NCBI GenBank assembly: GCA_013151965.1
Contig: JAADHF010000055.1
Span: 1 to 39,979, forward strand
DNA from: Spirochaetota bacterium
Lineage (GTDB): Bacteria > Spirochaetota > Spirochaetia > SZUA-6
Length of the DNA: 39,979 nt
Direction: 5' to 3'
Below are positions 15,475-25,212 of the stretch, piece after piece. The notes under the pieces were generated by a model. The model ran no database searches, was not told where the DNA came from, and saw nothing but the letters and a program-made list of their open reading frames with translations. The position numbers and the translations under genes are program-made. The number at the start of each line of letters is the position of its first letter. Position 1 is the stretch's first letter.

Positions 15475-17238
15475 TTATTCTGTTTTCTGTCCCGTATCTT
15501 CCGCTGCACTTTCCGCCTGGTTAAGCTGTATTTTTAGTCCGGGATTATTGGGCTGCATGGATACGGCATGTTTCAGGTACAGGGTTGCCTTACGGTACAT
15601 ACGCATATTCGTATAAACCTGTGCTATTTTGATTATTGATCCGAAGTTATCAGGATTCAGAAGAAGTGAGTTTCTTAAATCCTGCAGTGCTGCTTTTCTG
15701 TCCGTTTTTTCCGTAATATATGCTCTTAACCTGTAAAGATTGCTTTTTACTTTGCTGCTGTGAAGTTTTTTAAGACCCTTTTGTATTATTTGTAATGCTT
15801 CCTTATCCTTCCCGTCGGCATGCAGTTCTCTGGCATAAAAGCCGGTATATTTCTCTTTTGTTTCCGATTTATAGAGTTTCTCTGCATAGACAAGAGCCTG
15901 CCGGGTATCTCCGAGGTTATTAAAAATCGTATATGCGAGGTTTAAGTCATCCTCACTTTCCGATTGTTCCAGTATCTGCGAGAGGTATATGGCGCCCTGT
16001 ATCCATCTCTTCATGGAAATGGCATTCTGAAGCAGAAGCCGCAGAACGGACAGCCTTCCGGGCTGCAGATCCAGAGCTATGCTGAGTTCTTTAAGACCTT
16101 CATTATCCCTGCCCGCCTTTAAAAGGATAGATCCTTTTAATTCGGGGAAAGACGGGTCTTTCGGATATATCTTCCGGGCCTCCGAGAGTATTGTTAAAGC
16201 ATCCGCCAATTTGTTTTCATGGCTAAACAGAAGTTCCGCTTTTGCAAGCAGTGCATCCTTTTCTTTCGGGTTAATTTTAAGAACAAGGCTGTACATTCGC
16301 ATAGCCTGATCCGTTCTGCCGGAGTCTTTCAGAATCCGGGCTCTTAAAATGAGCAGGTCGATCCGGCCGGGGCTTATCATAAGTGCTTTTGCGGCAGGTA
16401 CCATGGCTTTGCTGTACTCGTGCATATAAAGATATGCCAGGGCAAGCATCTTATAAATATCCGCTTCAGGCGGGATTTGTTTAAGAGTCTCTTCCAGCAA
16501 ACTCTTTGCTGTTTTAAGAGTTTCCATGGATTTGGGAGAACTCAAGGTATAAATTCGGGCGAGTTTAATTTTCGCCGGATAAAAGGCCGGGTCCAGGGAC
16601 AGTGATTTTTTTAAGTTTTCTATTTCTTTACTCCGGTTTTTCAGCACTTTATCCGCAGCAGCGGTAAGGTACGGCGGAAGGACGGAATTTACATCTTTTC
16701 CGGAAGCACCTTTAAGCATATAAATTATCTTTTTAAGGTAGTCTTCGGGGAATTGTATTGCAGTGTTTTTTAAAAGAATCAGCGCAGGCAGAAGCAGCTT
16801 AAAGAAATCAGCACCGCTTTCGGAAGTTGTTATCGACGGTTCTTCGGGTCCGGAGTTATAAAAATCATCAAAATATTTTTTATACCTTCCGGAATAGCGG
16901 AGATTTTTTATGGAGGGCAGTTTATCCGTTATTTCCGGGTAGATGATTTTATAAAGATTCTCAGCAAGATAGGCTATTTCGGAACCTGACGGATCTTCGG
17001 TAAGGCCTGCGGATTTAATTCTTTCTATAGCCTGTATAAGTGAAGAATACGAGCCCTGCTTCAGCAGGGCTCGTGCCTGTTCTATGTCGGGATTAACCCA
17101 CTGAACCGGCTTTATTCTTACTGCCTCTATTTTCTTTTCCGCCTTTTTCGGAGTGGTACTGCAGCCTGTAAAGGCTGCTGTGAATAATATAGTCAGCACA
17201 AGTGCATGGAGCATCGCAGCATTATTACTGTATTTCAT
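15475..17238 (-). CDS. Large TPR-repeat lipoprotein
   Basis: The 587-residue protein has a signal peptide ending in a lipobox FTGC (C26), followed by about ten tetratricopeptide-like repeats from about residue 190 to the end. Typical repeat residues such as the LxxAxxY and Px positions recur. It is probably a periplasmic or outer-membrane scaffold. The start overlaps the DUF4015 gene end by 14 bases, so the two are co-translated and may act together at the envelope. The tail (EDTGQKTE) is polar. Function beyond protein binding cannot be read. Confidence 0.8.
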   Translation of the reverse strand: MKYSNNAAMLHALVLTILFTAAFTGCSTTPKKAEKKIEAVRIKPVQWVNPDIEQARALLKQGSYSSLIQAIERIKSAGLTEDPSGSEIAYLAENLYKIIYPEITDKLPSIKNLRYSGRYKKYFDDFYNSGPEEPSITTSESGADFFKLLLPALILLKNTAIQFPEDYLKKIIYMLKGASGKDVNSVLPPYLTAAADKVLKNRSKEIENLKKSLSLDPAFYPAKIKLARIYTLSSPKSMETLKTAKSLLEETLKQIPPEADIYKMLALAYLYMHEYSKAMVPAAKALMISPGRIDLLILRARILKDSGRTDQAMRMYSLVLKINPKEKDALLAKAELLFSHENKLADALTILSEARKIYPKDPSFPELKGSILLKAGRDNEGLKELSIALDLQPGRLSVLRLLLQNAISMKRWIQGAIYLSQILEQSESEDDLNLAYTIFNNLGDTRQALVYAEKLYKSETKEKYTGFYARELHADGKDKEALQIIQKGLKKLHSSKVKSNLYRLRAYITEKTDRKAALQDLRNSLLLNPDNFGSIIKIAQVYTNMRMYRKATLYLKHAVSMQPNNPGLKIQLNQAESAAEDTGQKTE

Positions 17239-19354
17239 TCTTTTCTCTCTCCCTGTTAATTATCGGTTGCAGGGGTTCTGTTACCATATAATACCTGTTG
17301 GAGGCATTCCAGAGGGTAAAACCTGAGGCTGCTGCACTTAAAGCACCGTCTATCTGTGATGTCAAATAACGTGTGTATTCATCCCTTGACATTTCAAGTT
17401 CCCTGCCGATAAGGAATGCCTGTACAAACGGACGTATTAAAGCCGCATTGTTTATTATTATTTTAGCTCTTCTCGTGCCTTCGTTGTATATAATTTCAGC
17501 CCTTTTTATATAATCCTTATCTTTAAGAAAATCCGACGGAAAATGTGAAGGATAAAACATGGGGGATATGACATCCGCATATTTTGAAATCATTTCGATA
17601 CTCTGTCCGATCCAGTTGCCCATTCTGTACCATGCATTAAACCCGTAGATGTCCGCGCTGATTGGTATATTTATAGCTTCTCTCGCCATTTTAAGGAACG
17701 ATTCCAGTGCATCTATTTTGCTCATTCCCTCCTTTTTATACCTGTAGCGAATTTCAGATAGATCCCCGTCCGACGGAAAGCGTATATAGTCGAATTGAAT
17801 CTCGTCCACGCCTCTTGCCTGCAGTTCTTTAGCTATATTAATATTATATCGCCATACGAACTCGGAATAAGGGTCCACCCAGTACTCCCGCTGGAACCAT
17901 TTTGTCTCATCGCTTTCCTTATCCCTGTACTGTTTTTTGTATCTCCACGGCTTTGAGGATTTACTGTTCCATAGAGCATATTTATAATTGTCGTAGTTGA
18001 AAAGCTGCTGGTCTTTAAAAACAACTATTCTTGCAATTACATACAATCCGTTTGCATGAGCTTTTTTCAACAGCGAATCAAGATTAAACCACCTTTTTAC
18101 CGCATGAATCTCACCAGGGAGTTTAAGATTCGAGTTATATGTAAGCCATCCGTAATCATCCTTACAGTCGATAACAAAAGAATTAAGCCCGTATTTTTTA
18201 ATAAAATTAATATGATCGTCGAGATATTTTCCGGATGCTCTGTGAGCGGAAATGTATATGCCGTATTTATCTGCAGCCAGTCTTTTGCGTTCATCTTTTA
18301 AAATAGAAGCTGCATTATCAGCGGCTGTGCTGTCGCCTGCTGTATTATTAACAGCTGTTCGGCTGGCGGCTGTATTGTTAACGAGGCCGGGAGAATCCAA
18401 AGCCGTTTTCATCTGAAGAGTTACAGCGGTTCCTGCAGGTGTTTTTTTTAAGGTGATCCATTTCTCTTGAGATAGTGAATAATAGAGTGAAGAATTGACA
18501 AAATCGACCTTTAGAACCCATGTATCCTTCATGCTCTGTTCATCATTATCCCGGCCGGATTCTGTTTTGATAATTTCCATTCCGGTCAGTATTTTATTAT
18601 CCGGAAGGGTGATTTCGGATATTTTTCCGGTTTTTTTATTAAAAGAATAGAGAATCCCGGTAAACCTGCATGCAAAAAATATTTTATCCGCATCACCGGG
18701 TATATACGTAACGGCGCTGATCTCTTCGTAAAAACCGGACCCCTGATACAAAAACCTCAGGTTTACTGAGATGTCCGTCCATGTTTTACCTCTGTTGTCT
18801 GTTTCGAAAAAGCCGTTAAATGAAGTTCCGAGAAGAATTGTATCCCTGTTATCCGGTGAAAGTGCAATGGATGTAAGATATGAGCTTTTTCTTAACGGTT
18901 TTCCAAGCGGTATCCGTTCCCATGAGATGCCGTAATTTTCCGTTAAATAGATACTGCTTCTTGTTGTTACTGCAGCTCTTTTTTGATCTACGGGATCTAT
19001 GCCGACAGAGGTAAAATGGCGTACAGGTAAATTACCGGGAGGATAAGTCTTCCGCCTGGGAAGACCGTTATTTCTCGTCTCCCAGGTTGTTCCCCTGTCA
19101 AATGAGATGAGGAACCCTTTTTGTTCGGAGACAGCATATTCTATGCCGTTTCGCAGCGGGAAGACTTTTGTGATACGGAACGAAAGAGGAGCTTTGCGGG
19201 CATTATTGCCGGACACAGGGCCGGTATGTACCGGGACATTTTTCTCTTTAGCTTCTGTTTTTTTTCCGTCCTGGGCGGCAATTAAGGTAAAAATACCCAG
19301 GAGAGATAGTAAAATCGTAAATACTGTTATCAGGATTCTTGTTGAATTTCTCAT
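17225..19354 (-). CDS. Exported DUF4015-type glycoside-hydrolase-like protein with BNR propeller
   Basis: This protein of about 709 residues has an N-terminal signal anchor or peptide (residues 7-28). Next come about 300 residues with BNR/sialidase-like blades (SFDRGTTWE, TENYGISWERI, TDNRGKTWTDI) and a low-complexity T/A/N linker (about 335-362). The C-terminal DUF4015 barrel, distantly related to glycoside hydrolases, begins at KYGIYISAHRASG (about 366). Conserved acidic patches such as VIDCKDDYG and DEIQFDYIRFPSDG are seen. It may act on cell-wall or surface glycans, but no substrate can be assigned. TTG (19357) and ATG (19354) are both possible starts and neither has a good ribosome site; ATG is used here. 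It lies just after icd and overlaps the TPR gene. Confidence 0.82.
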   Translation of the reverse strand: MRNSTRILITVFTILLSLLGIFTLIAAQDGKKTEAKEKNVPVHTGPVSGNNARKAPLSFRITKVFPLRNGIEYAVSEQKGFLISFDRGTTWETRNNGLPRRKTYPPGNLPVRHFTSVGIDPVDQKRAAVTTRSSIYLTENYGISWERIPLGKPLRKSSYLTSIALSPDNRDTILLGTSFNGFFETDNRGKTWTDISVNLRFLYQGSGFYEEISAVTYIPGDADKIFFACRFTGILYSFNKKTGKISEITLPDNKILTGMEIIKTESGRDNDEQSMKDTWVLKVDFVNSSLYYSLSQEKWITLKKTPAGTAVTLQMKTALDSPGLVNNTAASRTAVNNTAGDSTAADNAASILKDERKRLAADKYGIYISAHRASGKYLDDHINFIKKYGLNSFVIDCKDDYGWLTYNSNLKLPGEIHAVKRWFNLDSLLKKAHANGLYVIARIVVFKDQQLFNYDNYKYALWNSKSSKPWRYKKQYRDKESDETKWFQREYWVDPYSEFVWRYNINIAKELQARGVDEIQFDYIRFPSDGDLSEIRYRYKKEGMSKIDALESFLKMAREAINIPISADIYGFNAWYRMGNWIGQSIEMISKYADVISPMFYPSHFPSDFLKDKDYIKRAEIIYNEGTRRAKIIINNAALIRPFVQAFLIGRELEMSRDEYTRYLTSQIDGALSAAASGFTLWNASNRYYMVTEPLQPIINREREKNEIQ

Positions 19355-19362
19355 CAATACGG

Positions 19363-20568
19363 TTACATATTATTAATCATTTTCCCGGCAAATTCCGATG
19401 TGGAAACCTGATTTGCATTCTCCATCAAACGCGCAAAATCATAGGTTACATGACGCTGTGCGATGGTTCTGGTAAGGCTTTCATCAACAATATCCGCCGC
19501 CTCTTTCCAGCCAATATATTCCAGCATCATTTCGCCGGATAGTATTAAAGAACACGGATTAACAACATTTTTTCCGGCATATTTCGGTGCCGTGCCGTGG
19601 GTTGCTTCAAAAATTGCGTGTCCTGTTTCGTAATTTATATTAGCTCCGGGTGCTATACCGATACCTCCGATCTGAGCGGCAAGCGCATCAGATATATAAT
19701 CTCCGTTTAAATTTGTTGTTGCAATAACATCAAATTCAGCAGGTCTTGTTAGAATCTGCTGAAGAAAAATATCGGCAATAGCGTCTTTAATAATTATCTT
19801 ATTTTCCGTTTCTTTGTTTGATGTTTTATCTGCCGCTGCCGTTTTATCTCCGAACTCACGGCTTGCAAGCTCATAACCCCATTGCCGGAAGGCACCTTCG
19901 GTAAACTTTTGAATATTACCCTTATGAACAAAAGTGACACTCTTTCTGTTGTATTTGACTGCATACTGTATCGCCGCTCTTACAAGACGCTCCGATGCGG
20001 TTCTGCTTATAGGTTTTATCCCTATACCGGAGTCTTTTCTGATATCCCAGCCGAAATTTTCACTTAAGAAATGCCTGAGTTTCAGAGCTTCATTCGAGCC
20101 CTCTTCTACCTCGAGTCCCGCATATACATCCTCCGTATTCTCTCTGAATACAACGGCATCGATTAACTGGGGCTTTTTAACAGGGGATGGTACTCCTTCG
20201 TAATATTTTACAGGACGAAGGCATACGTATAGATTAAGCTTTTGACGTAATGCTACGTTTAAGCTGCGGTATCCGCCGCCTACCGGTGTTGTTAACGGGC
20301 CTTTTATTCCCACGAGGTATTGGCGGAAAGCTTCTTCTGTTTCCGCCGGAAGCCATTCGCCTGTTTTATTGTATGCCTTTTCCCCTGCAAAGATCTCTTT
20401 CCATTCGATTTCCCTTGTTTTTCCGTATGCTTTCTTTACAGCTGCGCCTATAACTGCAGAGGCAGCTCTCCATATATCAGGTCCGGTTCCGTCTCCTATA
20501 ATAAAAGGGATAATGGGGTCAGAAGGAACCCTAAGACCCTCTTTTGTTTTTGTTATTTTATGTCCCAC
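19363..20568 (-). CDS. icd: Isocitrate dehydrogenase, NADP type
   Basis: The 401-residue enzyme converts isocitrate to 2-oxoglutarate with CO2 release. It has the substrate segment [17 protein letters not shown] with the serine that is phosphorylated in E. coli. TAPKYAG and [10 protein letters not shown] carry the Lys-Tyr and Tyr residues that favour NADP. The GTG at 20568 is chosen because GAGGAGG lies eight bases upstream. The longer frame starts at TTG 20622, which lacks a ribosome site and whose codons overlap a promoter. About 20 residues rich in K/T/A (around 255-275) form a small insertion. It is upstream of, and close to, the DUF4015 gene. In a fermentative spirochaete it would serve glutamate synthesis more than a full TCA cycle; that is inference. 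Confidence 0.93.
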   Translation of the reverse strand: MGHKITKTKEGLRVPSDPIIPFIIGDGTGPDIWRAASAVIGAAVKKAYGKTREIEWKEIFAGEKAYNKTGEWLPAETEEAFRQYLVGIKGPLTTPVGGGYRSLNVALRQKLNLYVCLRPVKYYEGVPSPVKKPQLIDAVVFRENTEDVYAGLEVEEGSNEALKLRHFLSENFGWDIRKDSGIGIKPISRTASERLVRAAIQYAVKYNRKSVTFVHKGNIQKFTEGAFRQWGYELASREFGDKTAAADKTSNKETENKIIIKDAIADIFLQQILTRPAEFDVIATTNLNGDYISDALAAQIGGIGIAPGANINYETGHAIFEATHGTAPKYAGKNVVNPCSLILSGEMMLEYIGWKEAADIVDESLTRTIAQRHVTYDFARLMENANQVSTSEFAGKMINNM

Positions 20569-20593
20569 CTCTATTTCCTCCTCGGATAATCTA

Positions 20594-20622
20594 AGTTTAT
20601 CATAAGCTTGTTGTCTTGCCAA
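20594..20622 (-). promoter_or_regulatory. Promoter of icd
   Basis: On the minus strand, TTGGCA (20622-20617) and TAAACT (20599-20594) are 17 bases apart, giving a start about 20 bases before GTG 20568. It overlaps the alternative TTG start, which argues against that start. The gap is divergent with the plus-strand lipoprotein gene. Confidence 0.45.
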
Positions 20623-20655
20623 CTCTCATTATGTATGGTAGCCTGCTATCCGTAC

Positions 20656-21705
20656 ATGATTAAAAAATCCTTATTACTTTTTTCCGTTTTTGTACTCTTT
20701 TCCGTCTTTTTAACGAACTGTGCCGTAAAGGATTACTCATTTTATATAGCGAATACCGGAGAAGAAAAGCGTGAACTAAATGACCTGTTTAACCTGCTTA
20801 AAAATGAAAAAGCCAGCAGTGAACAGCGGTTTATTCTGATCGATAGAATTGCAAATATACTGACTAAGAAGGGAGAGCAGGAGAAGCAGATCCTGTTCTT
20901 AACAGATTATGTGGAAAGGCATCCTATCGATCCCTATGATGCCTTTTATCTGCTGTTAGTTGCACAAACCTATGAAAATAAAAAAGAATACCCGCTTGCG
21001 ATCCATTATTACGACAGGATATTAAAAAACTATCCTGATCTTTTATACAAAGGAAGATCGGTACATTTCCATTGTCTCACATCGCTTATTAAGCTTGCCG
21101 ATATGCCGGAGTATAAGGTAGAGTATTATAAAGAATTGATTGCCCGGTTCAGTGACCGTATAGACTTAGGAGTTACATATTACTATCTTGCCAAAACGTA
21201 CGAAAAACTCGGGGACTGGGACCTTGCCATTCAGGCAGATAAGAAGTTCCTCCAGTATCCCGATTCGGAAATTCCCGGTCTGGAAGATGCACATGAAAAG
21301 ATAAAGGAAAAGGTGGCGTTCTACTATTCCGATAAGAGTTGGACCGTACGGAATCTTTCGACTTTAATAAGGGAAATAAAGAGGGCAATCAGGCTGCGCA
21401 GTCCGAGAAAACTGCTTAAATATAAAGCCAAGGTTAATTTCTTTACGAAATCCTGGGAACAGCAGACTGACAGCAGGAAAGCAAAAATATTTGATATAGG
21501 ATCCTTTTTGAGGAAATCAAAGATAAGGGTTGCAAGTAAGCTTGATATCGACTCCAATGCAAGGGAGGCATATTTAAAAACAACAAGATGGACATACAGG
21601 ATACCGACCTGGTATCTTTACTTTAAAAAGATAGATTTTAAGGCGGATCCCGAGATCGACGGAAGGTGGGAATGGGCAGGGATTTATTTCGGGGAAAAGC
21701 TGTAA
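20656..21705 (+). CDS. TPR-like lipoprotein, unknown function
   Basis: From ATG 20656 the protein has 349 residues with a clear lipoprotein signal: MIKKS, a hydrophobic core, and the lipobox LTNC. Upstream in-frame codons (TTG 20608, ATG 20635) would add residues before the signal peptide and have no ribosome site. Residues 70-220 contain TPR-like repeats (for example LAIHYYDRILKNYP and YYYLAKTYEKLGDWDLAI). The last 100 residues form a basic, Trp-rich region I do not recognise, ending WEWAGIYFGEKL. It is followed at 15 bases by the aminotransferase gene, so an operon is likely. Confidence 0.72.
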   Translation: MIKKSLLLFSVFVLFSVFLTNCAVKDYSFYIANTGEEKRELNDLFNLLKNEKASSEQRFILIDRIANILTKKGEQEKQILFLTDYVERHPIDPYDAFYLLLVAQTYENKKEYPLAIHYYDRILKNYPDLLYKGRSVHFHCLTSLIKLADMPEYKVEYYKELIARFSDRIDLGVTYYYLAKTYEKLGDWDLAIQADKKFLQYPDSEIPGLEDAHEKIKEKVAFYYSDKSWTVRNLSTLIREIKRAIRLRSPRKLLKYKAKVNFFTKSWEQQTDSRKAKIFDIGSFLRKSKIRVASKLDIDSNAREAYLKTTRWTYRIPTWYLYFKKIDFKADPEIDGRWEWAGIYFGEKL

Positions 21706-21720
21706 AGAGGTTATGAGGTC

Positions 21721-22962
21721 ATGGAAATAGCAGGCCGGTTTTCGATCAGTGCCAGGAGGATGAGCAGGTCAATTATCAGGGAGTTATTAAAACTTACCAG
21801 TAAGCCCGGCCTTATTTCTTTTGCAGGCGGGCTTCCTTTTCCGGACACTTTTCCCGGAGAAAGGTTAAAATCTATCTGCAGCGACGTACTGACAACCATT
21901 CCGGAGGTGGCGCTTCAGTACAGTCCGACAGAGGGCTTGCCGTCTCTGCGTGAAACTCTGAAAGATTTTTTAAAATCGCGTGGTTTTGATGCCGGAAAAA
22001 AACAGCTTATAGTAACTACAGCGTCTCAGCAGTCGTTAGACCTTATCGGGAAGGTGTTCATAGACAGGGGAGACACCGTAGTAACGGAAAATCCCAGTTA
22101 TCTTGGTGCGTTAAGTGCTTTTAAGACTTACGGCGCAAGATTTCTTACGGTCGATGTGGATAGAGACGGCATATGTACCGGACTGCTTCGAAAGCGGCTC
22201 GAGGAACTTAAAACGAATGCCGGCAGCGGAAATGAGTACTATCAAAATATGCCTAAATTTATATATACTATTCCGGATTTTCAAAATCCTACGGGAACGG
22301 TAATAAGCCTTGAGCGAAGAAAAGAGCTTCTTGAACTGGCGGAGGAGTTTGATCTTATTATTGTCGAAGATGTACCTTACAGGTGGCTGAGATATGGGGG
22401 AAAAGAGATACCGATGCTGTCTTCCATGGATACCGGCAACCGGGTCATCGGTTTATTTACCTTCTCCAAGATACTTTCACCGGGTTTGCGCCTGGGGTGG
22501 ATGACTGCTCATGAAACCATCATGGATAAAATTGTGCAGGCAAAACAGGCCGCCGATCTCTGTACATCCGCATTTACGCAGAGTATTGCGGATTCCTTTA
22601 TGAAAAAAGAGTTCATGGAAGGAAGAATAGCAGATAATATAAGTATATACAGGGAGAAACTGCTTGTAATGCTGGATTCCATAGACGAGTTTTTCCCTGA
22701 AAATGAGAGCATAGAATTGTATAAACCTGCCGGAGGTTTGTTTTTATGGATTAAAATGCCGGAGTATATAGATACCGATGAAATGTTTAAAGAAGCAATC
22801 GACAGAAATGTGGCCTATGTCATAGGTTCCGCCTTCTATCCGAACGGCGGCGGACATAACACCATGCGGCTGAATTTCTCCTACCCCTCTTCAGAGCAAA
22901 TACATGAAGGGATTAAACGGCTGGGGAATCTGGCAAAGGATATTTTAAAGGAAAGAAGTTGA
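21721..22962 (+). CDS. PLP-dependent aminotransferase, class I/II (2-aminoadipate/MocR-like)
   Basis: The 413-residue enzyme has the fold-type I signatures: SFAGGLPFPDTFP near the N-terminus, the DFQNPTG motif (186-192), D217 in VEDVPY and the PLP lysine K250 in FSKILSPGLRLGW. The closest family by motif is the 2-aminoadipate/kynurenine-type aminotransferases, which often accept branched or aromatic amino acids. The substrate cannot be fixed. The N-terminal DNA-binding domain of MocR regulators is absent, so it is an enzyme, not a regulator. Its stop overlaps the TTG start of the next gene. Confidence 0.9.
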   Translation: MEIAGRFSISARRMSRSIIRELLKLTSKPGLISFAGGLPFPDTFPGERLKSICSDVLTTIPEVALQYSPTEGLPSLRETLKDFLKSRGFDAGKKQLIVTTASQQSLDLIGKVFIDRGDTVVTENPSYLGALSAFKTYGARFLTVDVDRDGICTGLLRKRLEELKTNAGSGNEYYQNMPKFIYTIPDFQNPTGTVISLERRKELLELAEEFDLIIVEDVPYRWLRYGGKEIPMLSSMDTGNRVIGLFTFSKILSPGLRLGWMTAHETIMDKIVQAKQAADLCTSAFTQSIADSFMKKEFMEGRIADNISIYREKLLVMLDSIDEFFPENESIELYKPAGGLFLWIKMPEYIDTDEMFKEAIDRNVAYVIGSAFYPNGGGHNTMRLNFSYPSSEQIHEGIKRLGNLAKDILKERS

Positions 22963-23831
22963 AACGTTATATACCGTATGGTTTTTTATTTCTCGTATTG
23001 TTATACCTGTTTACAAGCTATTCAGGATTTTCGGATACCGGAATTCCGGTTCCGGAGGTACGTGTAACCTATAATTGGGAAAACGGAACAGTATTCCTGG
23101 ATCTTGCCGAAAAAATGGATCTTGTAAATCATACTTTCCCGGAAGCGAGATCTAATGCCGACAGGAACATACGAAAGTCGGTGACCGGCATTTTTATGCG
23201 TAAAATAATGAATCTCTATGTTGATTCGTTGTCCACGATTAAAGACCGGGTGGAGAACAATCAGCTCCTTTTTAATTCCCTGCTGAATGCAGCACAGTAT
23301 GGCACAAGAGAGTTTTCCTATGTTTCCGGGAATATGGACACGCTTAATGTAAGGTACGAATATCAGCTGTACGGAAACACAGGAATTGCCTGGCTTTTCA
23401 TAAATCATAAACGGCCGTATCCGGTAGAGAGATTTTTAGGTTTTGTGCCTTCGAGGAATTTTTCAGGGTTGGTTATATATGCAAAAGGCAAACTGCCCCT
23501 TTTCGGAAAATCCGGCACCGGGGAGCTGAAACCGGCATTATTCTTGAGAATATTCGATGAGGATATGAATATCATAGCGGAAAAGGAAATGTGCCGGGTT
23601 GAATCTCTTAAGAAGTGGGGGATTGCCGTATACACGGGAAAGAATAACGAAGCTCCGTTTTTAAAACGTATCGGGATGTTTCCGCTGCGGGTAAAAGCAC
23701 GCGGCATCTACGGGGAAAATAATACCGACATAATAATTTCGGTCGATGCGGGCAGAAAACTGCTGTCACGTAATAAGAACATAGATCTGTTAAGAAACGG
23801 CAGGATTTTAGTTATTCTGGATCTGGATTAA
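22959..23831 (+). CDS. Exported protein of unknown function
   Basis: The 290-residue protein starts at TTG 22959, overlapping the aminotransferase stop (TTGA), with AAAGGAA about seven bases upstream. Residues 4-25 form a signal peptide or anchor (FLFLVLLYLF). The remainder is a soluble, mixed alpha/beta protein with segments such as VTYNWENGTVFLDLAE, LFGKSGTGELKP and the tail GRILVILDLD. No known domain is recognised. It is probably periplasmic and co-expressed with the aminotransferase and the upstream TPR lipoprotein. Confidence 0.6.
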   Translation: MKRYIPYGFLFLVLLYLFTSYSGFSDTGIPVPEVRVTYNWENGTVFLDLAEKMDLVNHTFPEARSNADRNIRKSVTGIFMRKIMNLYVDSLSTIKDRVENNQLLFNSLLNAAQYGTREFSYVSGNMDTLNVRYEYQLYGNTGIAWLFINHKRPYPVERFLGFVPSRNFSGLVIYAKGKLPLFGKSGTGELKPALFLRIFDEDMNIIAEKEMCRVESLKKWGIAVYTGKNNEAPFLKRIGMFPLRVKARGIYGENNTDIIISVDAGRKLLSRNKNIDLLRNGRILVILDLD

Positions 23832-23859
23832 CCTTCTATCCTGCTGTCTTGCTACCCTG

Positions 23860-25086
23860 CTATCCTTCTATCATAATTTCCGCCATTACCTTGCAGTCGC
23901 CGATCATATTGTCTATAAGACAGTACTCATTGGGCATGTGTGCTGTTTCATCTATCTTTGACCATACTACGGTATCAAATCCCTTTGCCCTCAAGTGCGC
24001 TCCGACTGTTCCCCCGCCTATGCCTCTGGGTACTGCATCCACGTTATAAACTCTATTTATTGCTCTTTTAAGTGCCTGTACAAGGTGGGAATTTTCGGGT
24101 GTCGGTGGTGATGATTCCCTCTGAATAATTTCATATAGAACCGTGACGCCGTATTTTTTCTCGATCAATTTTATTATTTTCCGTATTCTTTCAAGTACGT
24201 CGTCTAAATTATACTGAGGTAAAATTCTGCAGTCGAGATAAAAAACATCCTCCCCCGGGATAGAATTTATATTCGGTACATTGGCCTCTTTTTTTGTGGG
24301 GCAGAATGTGGATACCGGCGGATCGAACAAAGGATCCTGTCTGTTAAACTCATCATTAAGTGCATTAAGTGCCAGAACAAGTTCGGATCCGGCAACGAAA
24401 GCATTTATTCCGAGATTCGGCATGGAAGCATGACATTGCTTTCCCTTCGTAGTAAATTTAAGCCACAGAATGCTTTTTTCAGCAATTTCTATCAGGGTGC
24501 CGTCCGCCCTGCCTCCGTCCGGGACAAGAATCAGATCGTCCTTCTTAAACAGATTATAATTCTCCAACAGGAACTTTATTCCAAAATCGGACCCTGTTTC
24601 CTCGTCGGCAACGAACAGGAGCTTTACGGTATATGCGGGTTTAAATCCGCTTTCCAGTATGGACTTTACAGCAAAAATAGAACTTACAATATTCTGCTGG
24701 TTATCCTCCACACCCCTGCCGATTAGCCGGTCATCCTTTACAGCCATGATAAAGGGATCCGTATCCCAAAGAGAAATTTCTCCGGGCGGTACAACATCGA
24801 TGTGTGTCATAATCCAGAAACTCTTATTTTCGTCCTCGCCCGGTATCGTTGCAATGACATTAGGACGTTTCCCGTCCGGGACCCTTTTGTCCAGAGCATT
24901 TATAATATTAATATTGGTTATGCCGAGAGTATTAAGCCGGTCTATAAGCAGTTGTGCCTTCTCCCATTCTCCTGTTCCCTTACTCTGCGGAGCAATTGCA
25001 GGAATCGACGTAAGGTCTTTCTGGAGCGATATCATATTCTCTCTGTTTGCATTTATTTTTTTAAAAACCATATCGAGTTTATTCAT
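23860..25086 (-). CDS. M20 family metallopeptidase (ArgE/DapE/PepV-like)
   Basis: The 408-residue cytoplasmic enzyme shows all M20 metal and catalytic motifs: H95 and D97 in MTHIDVVPPG, D128 in GRGVEDNQQ, E162-E163 in ADEETGSDFG, PDGGR and the last histidine in ETAHMPNEY. It is an active dizinc aminoacylase or dipeptidase by motif. The specific substrate is not readable, and neither arg nor dap genes are adjacent. The ATG follows CAGGAGGAAAA. It is transcribed divergently from the SH3 lipoprotein gene across a 158-base gap. Confidence 0.92.
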   Translation of the reverse strand: MNKLDMVFKKINANRENMISLQKDLTSIPAIAPQSKGTGEWEKAQLLIDRLNTLGITNINIINALDKRVPDGKRPNVIATIPGEDENKSFWIMTHIDVVPPGEISLWDTDPFIMAVKDDRLIGRGVEDNQQNIVSSIFAVKSILESGFKPAYTVKLLFVADEETGSDFGIKFLLENYNLFKKDDLILVPDGGRADGTLIEIAEKSILWLKFTTKGKQCHASMPNLGINAFVAGSELVLALNALNDEFNRQDPLFDPPVSTFCPTKKEANVPNINSIPGEDVFYLDCRILPQYNLDDVLERIRKIIKLIEKKYGVTVLYEIIQRESSPPTPENSHLVQALKRAINRVYNVDAVPRGIGGGTVGAHLRAKGFDTVVWSKIDETAHMPNEYCLIDNMIGDCKVMAEIMIEG

Positions 25087-25150
25087 TTTTCCTCCTGACA
25101 GTTGTATTTATATCCATTAATTTGGTGTAGTACAAGGGGTTAATAATCAA

Positions 25151-25166
25151 ATTATACCGGTACAAT
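25151..25166. promoter_or_regulatory. Imperfect 16-bp palindrome in the divergent promoter gap
   Basis: ATTATACCGGTACAAT contains the perfect palindrome TACCGGTA and matches its own reverse complement at 14 of 16 bases. It lies midway between the M20 gene and the SH3 lipoprotein gene, so it may be an operator for one or both. The reverse strand also reads GTATAAT here. Confidence 0.35.
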
Positions 25167-25182
25167 CTAGACACAGGTTTGG

Positions 25183-25212
25183 TTGACTTTAAAAGCTTTA
25201 TGTGTTCATATT
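25183..25212 (+). promoter_or_regulatory. Promoter of the SH3 lipoprotein operon
   Basis: TTGACT (25183-25188) and CATATT (25207-25212) are 18 bases apart. The start would be near 25219, about 26 bases before TTG 25245. A GAGGG ribosome site lies at 25234-25238. Confidence 0.5.

Noticed and set aside
20608-20655. Longer start of the TPR lipoprotein at TTG 20608 or ATG 20635
   Set aside because: It would place extra residues before an otherwise perfect lipoprotein signal peptide and has no ribosome site.
23832-23859. Repetitive CTATCC/CTGCT bases between the convergent genes as a repeat element
   Set aside because: It is only 28 bases, the units are imperfect, and no hairpin or second copy of note is seen.
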